A DNA stretch of 64,000 nt. Source: Prosthecobacter fusiformis. GTDB taxonomy: Bacteria > Verrucomicrobiota > Verrucomicrobiia > Verrucomicrobiales > Verrucomicrobiaceae. Positions 53,629-62,389 of the stretch are shown in pieces (within the stretch, counting starts at the first letter, position 1; every line of letters begins with the position of its first letter). The position numbers and the translations under genes were made by a program. The stretch is from NCBI RefSeq assembly GCF_004364345.1, contig NZ_SOCA01000004.1, positions 270,722 through 334,721 on the forward strand. The letters are read 5' to 3'. Under the pieces are notes generated by a model that did no database searches, was not told the origin of the DNA, and was given only the letters and a program-made list of their open reading frames with translations.

Positions 53629-54570
53629 ATGGCCTCAATTCTTAAATCGCTCAGCCTCATTGCCGACCCGACGCGGGTGCGGATTTTGCTGCTGCTGAAG
53701 AAGGAGGAACTGAGTGTGGCGGAGCTTCAGGAAGTGCTGGCGCTGCCTCAGTCGAATATTTCGGCCCAGCTCGCGAAACTAAAATCCGCAGGGCTGGTCA
53801 CGGACAGACGCAGTGGCAAGAACCGACTCTATCAGCTCGATGAACCCAGCAGCAAGGACAAGGCGGCGCATGAGCATTTCATCGCCCTCATGGAGGCGGC
53901 AGGCGCGGAGCTGAAGGAAGCTAAAAAGGATGACTCCGCGCTAAAGGTGGTCTTGAGAAAGCGCACGCGTTCCGCGCAGGCTTACTTCGATACTCTGGCG
54001 GGTAAATTTGGTCGCCATTACATCCCTGGCCGTTCATGGAAAGGTCTGGGTGAAACGCTCTTAAAATTGCTGCCGCCTTTGGTCATTGCTGATCTTGGTG
54101 CCGGGGAGGGCACGCTTTCCCAGCTTCTGGCTCAGCGGGCGGAAAAAGTGATCGCCGTGGATAACAGTGAAAAGATGGTGGCTTATGGAGCTGATTTGGC
54201 AGCCAAGCATGGCTTTACGAATTTGGAATATCGCCTGGGTGACATTGAGGAGCCGCCGATCTCACCAGGCACGGTGGACCTCGTCTTTCTGAGCCAAGCC
54301 CTGCATCATGCGCTAAATCCTGACCGGGCTATCCGTGCCGCATTCACGATCTTGAAGCCCGGCGGCCGCATCGTCATCCTGGACCTGCTGAAGCATCAGT
54401 TTGAAAAGGCCAGGGAACTGTATGCCGATGTCTGGCTGGGCTTTTCCGAGGCTGAACTGCACGAGATGCTCAGCAAAGCCGGCTTCCAGCAGACAGAGAC
54501 CAGTCTCGTTCATCGGGAGTCTCAGAGTCCGCATTTCCAGACGATCCTAGCGCTCGCGCAAAAGGCGTAA
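53629..54570 (+). CDS. ArsR-family regulator fused to a class I SAM-dependent methyltransferase
   Basis: The 313-residue protein has an N-terminal winged helix (residues 1-75: LSLIADPTRVRILLLLKKEE...LPQSNISAQLAKLKSAGLV...RLYQL). A linker follows, and residues ~140-300 are a methyltransferase with ADLGAGEGTLSQLL, VIAVDNSEKMV, LVFLSQALHHALNPDRAIRA and LKPGGRIVILDLLKH. Such fusions may sense SAM-cycle metabolites or their own substrate. A candidate operator sits immediately upstream. No methionine-cycle gene is adjacent, so the target is unknown. Confidence 0.9.
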   Translation: MASILKSLSLIADPTRVRILLLLKKEELSVAELQEVLALPQSNISAQLAKLKSAGLVTDRRSGKNRLYQLDEPSSKDKAAHEHFIALMEAAGAELKEAKKDDSALKVVLRKRTRSAQAYFDTLAGKFGRHYIPGRSWKGLGETLLKLLPPLVIADLGAGEGTLSQLLAQRAEKVIAVDNSEKMVAYGADLAAKHGFTNLEYRLGDIEEPPISPGTVDLVFLSQALHHALNPDRAIRAAFTILKPGGRIVILDLLKHQFEKARELYADVWLGFSEAELHEMLSKAGFQQTETSLVHRESQSPHFQTILALAQKA

Positions 54571-54709
54571 TTGAAGCGATGGCATGACCTGCCAGAGATC
54601 ATCCCAGGGGTGCTTTCGTCGGTAACTTGGCTTGCCGCACAACTCGACAGCTAACCGTACGTCCGTCGGTGGCAGGCAGCGCGATGAGTCTTGCCTGAGA
54701 GGCAATGCT

Positions 54710-56539
54710 ATGAATGCACCTGATCTCGACCCCGCCGGTTTCAAATCCCTGTCACCTGCCGATATTGAATTTCGTCGGGAGGTCATCTACTTCATTGTTT
54801 TGGACCGCTTCCATGATGGAAATCCAAACAATCTATCGGGGGACAGTAAGCTGAATGATCCGTCCCGACAGGATTGGAACAAATACTGGGGTGGGGATCT
54901 CCAGGGCGTTTTGGACAAGCTGGATTATCTGCAGGAGACCGGTGTCACGGCCATCTGGTTGACACCCCTTTTTGAGCAGGTGGAGGGGTTGGAGGATGAT
55001 AAATGCCGTGCCCCCGTGCATGGTTACTGGGCCCGGGACTTCAAGCGCATCAATGCCCGTTGGCTCAATGATCCTGGCGAGGCTTCGTTGTTCCAATGCA
55101 AGGACACTCTGTTTGACCGCCTGCTGGCGGAAATCCACAAGCGTGGCATGAAGTTCGTCCTGGATATTGTCTGCAACCACAGCTCTCCGGCCACCAGTGA
55201 GGGCAAAGGCAAGCTCTACGATGACGGCAAGCTCGTCGCCGACCATGAAAATGATGTGGATCATTGGTATCACCACTATGGCGACGTGACTGACTGGGAG
55301 GATGAATGGCAAATTCAAAATCAAGAACTGGGAGGACTGGCCACTTTTAACGAAAACAACATCCGCTACCGGCGCTACATCAAGGAAGCTATCAAGCTCT
55401 GGCTGAGCCGGGGTGTCGATGCACTACGAGTGGATACGGTGAAGCACATGCCGCTGTGGTTCTGGCAGGAATTCACCACGGACATGCACACGTTTAAACC
55501 GGATGCGTTTGTGTTTGGTGAATGGATCAACAGCCATCCTGACAATGAGAAGTCTATAGAGTACGCCAATGAGGATGGCATGAACATCCTCGACTTCGGC
55601 CTGTGCCAAGCGATCCGCGATTGCCTGGGGGAGCGGAAGCGCCAAGGGTTCCTTCTGGTGCAGGAAATCCTGAGCAAGGATGGCAAATACCGGAGTGCGA
55701 GCGAGCTGGTGACCTTCATTGAGAATCACGACATGCCCCGTTTCCAGACCCTCAACCCGGACCGGGAGTCGCTCCATCTGGCCTTGGTTCTTCTGCTGAC
55801 CTTGAGGGGGATACCCTGCCTCTACTATGGCTGCGAGCAGTACCTGTATTCCAACCGTGAAGGTGGAGAGGACCCTTACAACCGCCCCATGATGGAAACC
55901 TGGGGGCAAACGGAAGCCCGCCGCATCATTTCGATCTTGAGCTGCGAGAGACGGCTCAACCCATCTCTCCAGTGGGGAGGTGTGTGGCCGCAATGCGTGG
56001 AAAAAGATGTTTATGTATTCATGCGACGTTATCGTGACTCCCGGTGCCTGGTGATCCTGAACCGGGGCAAGAAAAGAAAGCTCAAGGTGACGGGATTGGC
56101 ATTGCCAGATGGATCCTACCGATGCCTGCTGAGCCAGCGGGAAATACAGGTGAAGAACAGCGGTATGAAGCTCGAATTGGAATCGATGGACATGCTGGTG
56201 TTTTCGATGCGGGGCAAAACTTGTGAGAATTGTACCGTCGTGCATGTGCAAGTGGACGGCATCCCTACTGAGGCTGGCGAGCGTGTGGCCGTTGTGGGGG
56301 ATTGTCCAGAACTGGGTGAATGGGACCTGGAGCACATGCAGTATCTGGAATGCGTGAACGACAACACCTGGTTTGGTGAAGTGGGGTTCGATGCATCATC
56401 CGGAAAGCCCATCGCCTACAAGTATGTGGTGTTAAAGCCTGATACCATCGACGGTGCCAAGCGTGAGAATCGCACACCGCGACGTCGTGTCTTGCCCGAA
56501 AAGGGCGCGGCCAAGTGGCGTGACCGGTGGGAACGGTAA
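54710..56539 (+). CDS. Intracellular GH13 alpha-amylase with C-terminal CBM20 starch-binding domain
   Basis: From the ATG at 54710 (preceded by GAGAGG) the protein has 609 residues and no signal peptide. GH13 regions are DIVCNHSSP (I), GVDALRVDTVKHM with nucleophile Asp242 (II), FVFGEWI with acid/base Glu271 (III) and FIENHDMPR with Asp341 (IV). Residues ~500-600 form a CBM20 (VHVQVDGI...GERVAVVGDCPELGEWD...NTWFGEV...AYKYVV). It resembles cyclomaltodextrin glucanotransferase and related alpha-amylases. Cytoplasmic glycogen or maltodextrin degradation is likely. The next gene follows on the same strand 143 bp later. Confidence 0.9.
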   Translation: MNAPDLDPAGFKSLSPADIEFRREVIYFIVLDRFHDGNPNNLSGDSKLNDPSRQDWNKYWGGDLQGVLDKLDYLQETGVTAIWLTPLFEQVEGLEDDKCRAPVHGYWARDFKRINARWLNDPGEASLFQCKDTLFDRLLAEIHKRGMKFVLDIVCNHSSPATSEGKGKLYDDGKLVADHENDVDHWYHHYGDVTDWEDEWQIQNQELGGLATFNENNIRYRRYIKEAIKLWLSRGVDALRVDTVKHMPLWFWQEFTTDMHTFKPDAFVFGEWINSHPDNEKSIEYANEDGMNILDFGLCQAIRDCLGERKRQGFLLVQEILSKDGKYRSASELVTFIENHDMPRFQTLNPDRESLHLALVLLLTLRGIPCLYYGCEQYLYSNREGGEDPYNRPMMETWGQTEARRIISILSCERRLNPSLQWGGVWPQCVEKDVYVFMRRYRDSRCLVILNRGKKRKLKVTGLALPDGSYRCLLSQREIQVKNSGMKLELESMDMLVFSMRGKTCENCTVVHVQVDGIPTEAGERVAVVGDCPELGEWDLEHMQYLECVNDNTWFGEVGFDASSGKPIAYKYVVLKPDTIDGAKRENRTPRRRVLPEKGAAKWRDRWER

Positions 56540-56682
56540 TCATTGGGGTCTGAATTCTCAGCATATTTTCATCCGCTACATCCGGGGGTGTTTTTGGGCG
56601 CGAACTCACAGGCCATGAATCTGGGAATCCTTTCCGGGTCCATCAATGGCTGGGGCCACACTCCGAATCTTCTCAATTCATT

Positions 56683-57651
56683 ATGTCACCTGGAGTACAA
56701 ATCTGTTATCACGCCTCGCATGAGCAATTCCGGCCTAGCGACCTAGTGAAATGGGTCCAGCGTGCTCAGCAGGCTGGGTTCGGGGGCTTTTTCAGCTCGG
56801 ACCACTTTCATCCGTGGAGCGAGGCGCAGGGCCAAGCTGGCTTCTCGTGGTCATGGATGGGGGCGGCGCTGCAGGCCACTTCCCTTCCTGGGGCCATGAT
56901 TTGCTGTCCGGGCTATCGTTATCATCCCGCTGTCGTCGCCCAGGCGGCGGCCACGCTGTGCGAAATGTATGAGGACCGCTATTGGCTGGCTATCGGCAGT
57001 GGCGAGGCCATCAACGAACGCATGACCGGCCTTCCTTGGCCTGCTAAGGACCTGCGAAATGCCCGTCTGCGGGAGTGCGCCGATGTCATCCGCGCGCTCT
57101 GGGCTGGAGAGATGGTGACGCATCGTGGCCTTGTACATGTGGAGGAAGCCAAGCTATATACTTTGCCAAAGAAGCCGCCGCTTTTAGTCGGTGCCGCCAT
57201 CACTGAGAAGACCGCGGAATGGCTGGGCGGGTGGGCCGATGCGCTGCTGACCACCTCCCGTCCTCCAGACGAACTCAAAAGAATGGTGGAGGCCTTTCAT
57301 CGTGGAGGAGGGGAAGGCAAACCGCTCTTTCTTAAAAGCGGCCTGTCCTATGCGGACACGAAAGAAGAGGCCCGGCTGCAAGCCCACCAGCAATGGCGCA
57401 GCGTGGCCTTTGCCCCAGATCTTCTGGCTGAGCTGCGCACCCCTGCGGAATTCGATGCCGCAGGCAAGCGTGTACGTCCAGAGGACATGGACGAAATGAT
57501 CCGTATTTCAGACAGCCTCGATGAACACGCCGAGTGGATCAGCAATGATCTCGCGGCTGGGTTCACCCAGATCGTGCTGCATAACATCGGCACGAACCAG
57601 GAGGAGTTCATTGACGACTTCGGCAGCCAGGTGCTGCCGCAATTTCAATAG
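56683..57651 (+). CDS. Luciferase-like flavin-dependent oxidoreductase (non-F420 type)
   Basis: The 322-residue protein belongs to the bacterial luciferase-like monooxygenase superfamily: ICYHASHEQFRPSDLVKWVQ, AQQAGFGGFFSSDHFHPW, WMGAALQATSLPGAMICCPG, and ERYWLAIGSGEAINE-type segment (DRYWLAIGSGEAINERM). It closely resembles the group described as F420-type proteins that probably use a flavin in organisms lacking F420. Substrate unknown. Members of this group often lie next to maltodextrin or trehalose genes, and here it follows the CBM20 amylase. Confidence 0.82.
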   Translation: MSPGVQICYHASHEQFRPSDLVKWVQRAQQAGFGGFFSSDHFHPWSEAQGQAGFSWSWMGAALQATSLPGAMICCPGYRYHPAVVAQAAATLCEMYEDRYWLAIGSGEAINERMTGLPWPAKDLRNARLRECADVIRALWAGEMVTHRGLVHVEEAKLYTLPKKPPLLVGAAITEKTAEWLGGWADALLTTSRPPDELKRMVEAFHRGGGEGKPLFLKSGLSYADTKEEARLQAHQQWRSVAFAPDLLAELRTPAEFDAAGKRVRPEDMDEMIRISDSLDEHAEWISNDLAAGFTQIVLHNIGTNQEEFIDDFGSQVLPQFQ

Positions 57652-57674
57652 ACTGCCCCTGAGAATTTTGACTG

Positions 57675-59822
57675 CTAAGCCGCTAGAGTCTCCCGCTGTG
57701 CCAGCGTGTGCGTGAAGGGACTGGATGCCGCCAAGTTATACTGGCGGATCGCAGTGGCCCAAAAAGGTGCCAGTTCGTGATCACGCGCAGACCAGAGGCG
57801 ATAGTGTAGATCCGTAACCGTCTCGGTATCGTGGATCATGGCTTTGATCTCCTGGGGATTCAGGCACTGTGGGCCTTCTTTGATCAGCCGCGTGGCGAGC
57901 TGGTCCAGATAGGTCCGCGAGACGTGGATGTTCTTGCGGCGGCGCAGGAGGCTCACGTGCAGTCCGTTGACATACGGGTCTAGGCACACCTGGAGCAGGC
58001 CGTGATGCTTCTCCAGCTCAGGTGGCAAATGGATGCGGCCTTTGATCTCCAGCAGATTTTCATTCATCATCGCCAGCACTCCTGGAGGGTCCGTTTCCTC
58101 CGGTGTGGTGAAGAGGCCAAAACGAGACCCTGAACTCCGCCCCGAGACGAGGATGGCCACGGGTATGGCCAGGAAGAGGGCACCTAAGATGGGGCTGATC
58201 CAAAGCAGGAAACTGTGAGAAACGAACCAGCCGATGACTCCCCACACAATGGAGATGAGGCACACGGGCCAGAAGGTGAAAAAGACTTCCGCCCAATCCA
58301 CACCGCCGTCCACTTTACGCCTTTGCGTCACCCAGCGTACGCCTTTTCCCAACACAGTATAGACGACAAACTGCGAGTGGAAAATCATCAGCACGGGTGC
58401 CATCAATGTGAAAACCACTGTATCCGCCATGCTGCTCATGAAGGTCATGAGACGCCGCTTCAACGGTTTGAAAAGACGGCCTGTGAGCACCTCATCCAGC
58501 AGGATTGTGACCTTGGGTAAAAAGATCAGCATGATGGTCACGCCTAACAAAAGTTGCTCAGCCAGGATGGACTGAGGGTTGTCATGTGGCAGACGGGTCG
58601 CCGCCAGGAATGTCGAGAAGACCAGGAAGAAGAACCACAGCAGGCTGCTGGCATAGCTGAGAATGCCATGCAGGAAATTGAGCCGGCTCATTGGATGCCA
58701 GCCTTTGGCAAACAGAAGCCAGAAGTGCTGCATGTTTCCCTGGCACCAGCGGCGGTCGCGTTTCAGCATGTCCACCAGAGTGGGCGGGCCTTCTTCATAG
58801 CTTCCACGAATGGTATTTAGAAGCCGCACCGCATAGCCTGCTTTACGCATGAGCGCTGCTTCCACAAAGTCGTGGCTCAGGATATGCCCGCCGAAGGGCT
58901 CCTTGCCAGGAAGTGCTGGCAGGGCACAGTTTTTGATGAATGGCTCCAGACGAATGATGGCATTGTGTCCCCAGAAGTTGGCCTCGCCACACTGCCAGTA
59001 GTCCAGTCCTGCCATGAAGGGCGGGCCATACAATGCCTGAGAAAATTGCATCACGCGGCCCAGCAGGGTATCCGCTCCGATCTGCTTTGGAAACGTCTGT
59101 AGGATGCCGATGCCAGGATTCTTCTCCATGATGCGCACCATGCTGGTGAGCAGTCCACCGGACATGAGGCTGTCTGCATCCAGCACTAGCATATAGCGGT
59201 AGCGCTTGCCCCATCGGCGGCAGAAGTCACTCACGTTGCCACTCTTGCGGTTGATCGGCTTGCGGCGCTTGCGGTAGAAAATGCGGCCAAAGGCATTGAG
59301 CTGACGGCAAAGCTCCAGCCAGGCTGTTTCTTCCTCGATCCACTGGCTCGTCTGGTTGGAATCGCTGAGGATGAAAAAGTCGTAATTTTTGGACTGACCC
59401 GTTTGCTCCAGGGACAGATAAATGGCACGCAGGCCTTCAAACACACGCGTCACATCTTCATTGAAGACCGGCATGATGATGGCCGTGCTCGCCGTGATAT
59501 CCTCCTCCATGTCCTCCGGCTTCAAGGTGCGCCAGAGATCTAGCGGGTCTGGGTGAGGCCGGTTCATCAGCCACACACCGAAGAGCGCCGTCCAAAAGCC
59601 GACATTGAGCTGGTAATACAGAGGCACAAAAACCGCCAGCAATCCCCATTCGGACCAGCGCATGCCGTGCTCAGAGAGATACACAAACATCAGCCAGACA
59701 CCCACAATGGTGCCCAGGCCGACAAATGAAAAGAAAGTGGCGCGCCGGGTACGTGCGATTCGTGGCGGCGGCATCCCGGCAGTCAGATTGATATTGGCCG
59801 TGCTGGCTCCGGTCATGCTCAT
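57675..59822 (-). CDS. opgH: Glucans biosynthesis glucosyltransferase H (OpgH/MdoH)
   Basis: The 715-residue protein has two N-terminal transmembrane helices (about 30-50 and 60-85). A GT2 domain follows, with IIMPVFNEDV, DADS (Asp215/Asp217), and RDRRWCQGN with the RRW motif at 357-359, and then at least five more C-terminal helices. OpgH makes the beta-1,2 glucan backbone of periplasmic glucans and exports it. Its usual partner opgG is missing here. It starts inside the last codons of the 59819-60397 gene (4-bp overlap). Confidence 0.93.
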   Translation of the reverse strand: MSMTGASTANINLTAGMPPPRIARTRRATFFSFVGLGTIVGVWLMFVYLSEHGMRWSEWGLLAVFVPLYYQLNVGFWTALFGVWLMNRPHPDPLDLWRTLKPEDMEEDITASTAIIMPVFNEDVTRVFEGLRAIYLSLEQTGQSKNYDFFILSDSNQTSQWIEEETAWLELCRQLNAFGRIFYRKRRKPINRKSGNVSDFCRRWGKRYRYMLVLDADSLMSGGLLTSMVRIMEKNPGIGILQTFPKQIGADTLLGRVMQFSQALYGPPFMAGLDYWQCGEANFWGHNAIIRLEPFIKNCALPALPGKEPFGGHILSHDFVEAALMRKAGYAVRLLNTIRGSYEEGPPTLVDMLKRDRRWCQGNMQHFWLLFAKGWHPMSRLNFLHGILSYASSLLWFFFLVFSTFLAATRLPHDNPQSILAEQLLLGVTIMLIFLPKVTILLDEVLTGRLFKPLKRRLMTFMSSMADTVVFTLMAPVLMIFHSQFVVYTVLGKGVRWVTQRRKVDGGVDWAEVFFTFWPVCLISIVWGVIGWFVSHSFLLWISPILGALFLAIPVAILVSGRSSGSRFGLFTTPEETDPPGVLAMMNENLLEIKGRIHLPPELEKHHGLLQVCLDPYVNGLHVSLLRRRKNIHVSRTYLDQLATRLIKEGPQCLNPQEIKAMIHDTETVTDLHYRLWSARDHELAPFWATAIRQYNLAASSPFTHTLAQRETLAA

Positions 59823-60397
59823 CCGAGTAAAAAGTATAGGTAACCCAGCACACCGCCCACGATGCTGACCAGGATGGAATAACGAATGATGGGGTGGCGA
59901 CCCAAGCGGTCAAAGGTGTCTTCAGCCACTTCGGAAACAATGCCGAGATCCATATCGCGTGGCGTCATCTTGCTGACCTGCATTCCAGGACCAGAGGTGC
60001 GCACGGCGGAACGCATGGCCTCCGTCATGTCCTTGGGCAAGTTCTCCTTATCCAGGAAAAAGTTTGGCCAGCGGGTCGGCCCGCCGCTGAGGTGAAAGCC
60101 CAATCTGCCCGCAGCTTCAAGCTGAGACTCATTCAGATGCATGTCGCTATAGATTACCCCCAGCCATTCACGCATCATCACACGAGCCTGCTCGATGCTG
60201 TGCGCCGTTGGCGTCCGGGTAGGATCTTTACGGTGCGCATCAGCCGCTCGTCGCAAAGTTTCCAGGATGAGCTGGGTGCGGCGGATTCGGTTATGCAATT
60301 GGTAGGAACGGAAATAGTCAGCAAGACGGGCATACGCCTCGTTCCACTCTTCTTCCGTGCCCGTATCGGGTGCAAATTGGATATTGACAGCTTCCAT
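59819..60397 (-). CDS. Unknown tail-anchored protein coupled to opgH
   Basis: The 192-residue protein is mostly helical and charged (residues 1-165), with EEEWNEAYARLADYFRSYQ and QLILETLRRAADAHRKD near the N-terminus. A single transmembrane helix at the very C-terminus (about 172-191) suggests tail anchoring with the bulk in the cytoplasm. Its stop overlaps the opgH start (ATGA), so the two are translated together and the product probably acts with OpgH. No known family was recognised. Confidence 0.75.
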   Translation of the reverse strand: MEAVNIQFAPDTGTEEEWNEAYARLADYFRSYQLHNRIRRTQLILETLRRAADAHRKDPTRTPTAHSIEQARVMMREWLGVIYSDMHLNESQLEAAGRLGFHLSGGPTRWPNFFLDKENLPKDMTEAMRSAVRTSGPGMQVSKMTPRDMDLGIVSEVAEDTFDRLGRHPIIRYSILVSIVGGVLGYLYFLLG

Positions 60398-60505
60398 GAG
60401 GGCTCACTTGCGAGCCGCCATTAAGATGCGCAGATTTTGCCTCTAGGGAAGCAGTTTTCAAAAGCACTTTAGTTTATACCTGGGAGCCAAAGGAAATCGC
60501 CACTT

Positions 60506-61453
60506 TTAGGTATGAGGCTCAAAGAATACGCCTGCGCAGCCTTCCTTGCCTTGGCCGTTGCTACAGCTCCAGTGCCAACGGTCAGGTTTCGTCACGAACG
60601 GCTCCAGGCTGCCTCCTTCCAAAATGCGGAATTGTCCGCGTAGCTCGCCCCCTTCCAGTACATTCACGGATCTGGCGGCGATGCGCCCGTCCAGCGTCCC
60701 TCCCGCCTGGATGGTGATGGTTCCATCGCACGAAAAATCCCCTGTGGCGTGACCGCATACCCGCATGGCCCGCGTCTGCACAGGGTATAAAAATTCAACC
60801 TCCGCCCCTGGGGCGATGTCCAGCAGATCACAGGTCACACACTCGGCATACAGCCCTCGGTCAGAAATGACCTGCATCTGTGGGGCTCGCTCCTGCCCGT
60901 CTGTATCCACCCGTTGCAGTTTCGCTAGGCAGACTGGGCAGGTCGGTTGTGTAAAGGCACCGGTTGTGGCGATGGTGAAGAATAGATCGCTTCGCTCTGG
61001 TGGCAGTGTTTTCAATAAGGAGCATAAGGCCGCCGCATCCACTGTTTCGATCCGGTGCTCCTGCGCCGATGTAAGAGCCGTGGCCGTAAATCCGGCCGGT
61101 GCGATCAAAATGCCACGCGTGTTGCTGGCCGTGCGCACTTCCCGCGCAAAATGATTCACACTTTCAGGCGTTGCGCCCCATTCGTTCCAGCCGGAAATCT
61201 TCACCAACGCACGCTGCGGATAGGCCGTGGTGGGTTGTTCGATCATCCCAAACACCAGCGCACCGTCTGGCAAGACGCGGGAGCCCGCTAGCTCACATCC
61301 TGCATGCGCCGCAATGGCACGCACCAGTTCCGCCAGCCGCATCCAGTCCAGGCTGGCGATCAGCTCCGGCGTCCAGACTCCAGGCTCAGGAACGCCTGCT
61401 TCATCCTTCGGGGAGAAGCCGGCTTCACTCAGCGTGATGAAGGGATCGAGCAT
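60506..61453 (-). CDS. Predicted Mrr-like nuclease fold fused to zinc ribbon and bactofilin-like domain
   Basis: The 315-residue protein has three parts. Residues 36-148 resemble the Mrr/restriction-endonuclease fold: WMRLAELVRAIAAHAGCEL, LPDGALVFGM, RALVKISGWNEW and GILIAPAGFTATAL. The catalytic triad is imperfect (Asp63 and Lys85 could correspond; the middle acidic residue is replaced by Leu/Val). Residues 170-210 hold two CxxC pairs (Cys172/175, Cys205/208), a zinc ribbon. Residues ~215-290 show the repeating hydrophobic/Gly pattern of bactofilins (GDFSCDGTITIQAGGTLDGR...VLEGGELRGQFRILEGG). A scaffold or DNA-binding role is possible; activity is uncertain. Confidence 0.65.
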   Translation of the reverse strand: MLDPFITLSEAGFSPKDEAGVPEPGVWTPELIASLDWMRLAELVRAIAAHAGCELAGSRVLPDGALVFGMIEQPTTAYPQRALVKISGWNEWGATPESVNHFAREVRTASNTRGILIAPAGFTATALTSAQEHRIETVDAAALCSLLKTLPPERSDLFFTIATTGAFTQPTCPVCLAKLQRVDTDGQERAPQMQVISDRGLYAECVTCDLLDIAPGAEVEFLYPVQTRAMRVCGHATGDFSCDGTITIQAGGTLDGRIAARSVNVLEGGELRGQFRILEGGSLEPFVTKPDRWHWSCSNGQGKEGCAGVFFEPHT

Positions 61454-61534
61454 GGGCGGTAACGTTACAGAGTACGCAACAATAGCCCCGGCGGGTAGTG
61501 CTTATTTCACCACCTGCCGATGCCCGCGCTCGTT

Positions 61535-62371
61535 TCACAGGAAGTCCAGACCTAAATCCAGAGCACGGGCCGAGTGGGTCAATGCACCCACAGAGATGGC
61601 ATTTACCCCCGTCGCTGCGACGTCCCGGATTGTCTCCAAAGTGATGCCGCCGCTGGCCTCCAGCCATAGCCGCCCGCCATTCATTTCCACGGCTTCACGC
61701 AGTTTCACCGGCCCCATGTTATCCAGCAGTAGCATGTCCACCCCTCGCAAGGTCAGAAAGCCTGCCACCTGCTCCAGATTGTCCGCTTCTAATTGGATGC
61801 GCGTGTCTGGCCGGTCCTGCTTCACCCGGTCAATGGCTGCCTGTAATTCCTCCAGGCCTCCATTAGCCGCCAGATGATTGTCTTTCACCATCACATGATC
61901 ATAGAGACCCATGCGATGGTTGGTGCCGCCACCGGCTTTAACAGCGGCCTTTTCCAGCAGTCGCCATCCGGGAGTCGTCTTCCGTGTATCCCAGATTTGC
62001 ACCGGGTGTGGTTTTACTGCTTCCACATACCGCCTTGCCTGTGTGGCCACCCCGGAGAGGCGTTGTAGGAAATTTAGGGCTGTGCGTTCACCTGTCAGGA
62101 TTCCCCGGGAGGGACCGGATAGTTCCAGCAAGACATCTCCGGCCTCGAAAGGGCTGCCATCTTTCAGCACCACCTTGGCCTCGATCCTGGGCTCGATCTC
62201 CTGAAAAACTCTCAAAGCCACTTCCATGCCTGCCACCACACCCGGCTCGCGGGCGGCGATCCGCGCTTTTGACACGGATTCCTCAGGCACAAAATAAGTG
62301 GCCGTGACATCGCCGTTGCCCACATCTTCAGCGATGGCAGCGCGGATCAATTGTTCAGTACTTGAGTCCAT
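61535..62371 (-). CDS. nadC: Nicotinate-nucleotide diphosphorylase (carboxylating)
   Basis: The 278-residue protein aligns to NadC over its length: IAEDVGNGDVTATYFVPEE, ERTALNFLQRLSGVAT, IWDTRKTTPGWRLLEKAAVKAGGGTNHRMGL-type quinolinate site, HLAANGG, LEADNLEQV, LDNM and the C-terminal EASGGITLETI...VGALTHSARALDLGLDF. It converts quinolinate and PRPP to nicotinate mononucleotide in de novo NAD synthesis. nadA and nadB are not in the window. It is 18 bp downstream of the SDR gene on the same strand, so co-transcription is likely. Confidence 0.95.
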   Translation of the reverse strand: MDSSTEQLIRAAIAEDVGNGDVTATYFVPEESVSKARIAAREPGVVAGMEVALRVFQEIEPRIEAKVVLKDGSPFEAGDVLLELSGPSRGILTGERTALNFLQRLSGVATQARRYVEAVKPHPVQIWDTRKTTPGWRLLEKAAVKAGGGTNHRMGLYDHVMVKDNHLAANGGLEELQAAIDRVKQDRPDTRIQLEADNLEQVAGFLTLRGVDMLLLDNMGPVKLREAVEMNGGRLWLEASGGITLETIRDVAATGVNAISVGALTHSARALDLGLDFL

Positions 62372-62389
62372 AGGTGGATATTTAAAAAC

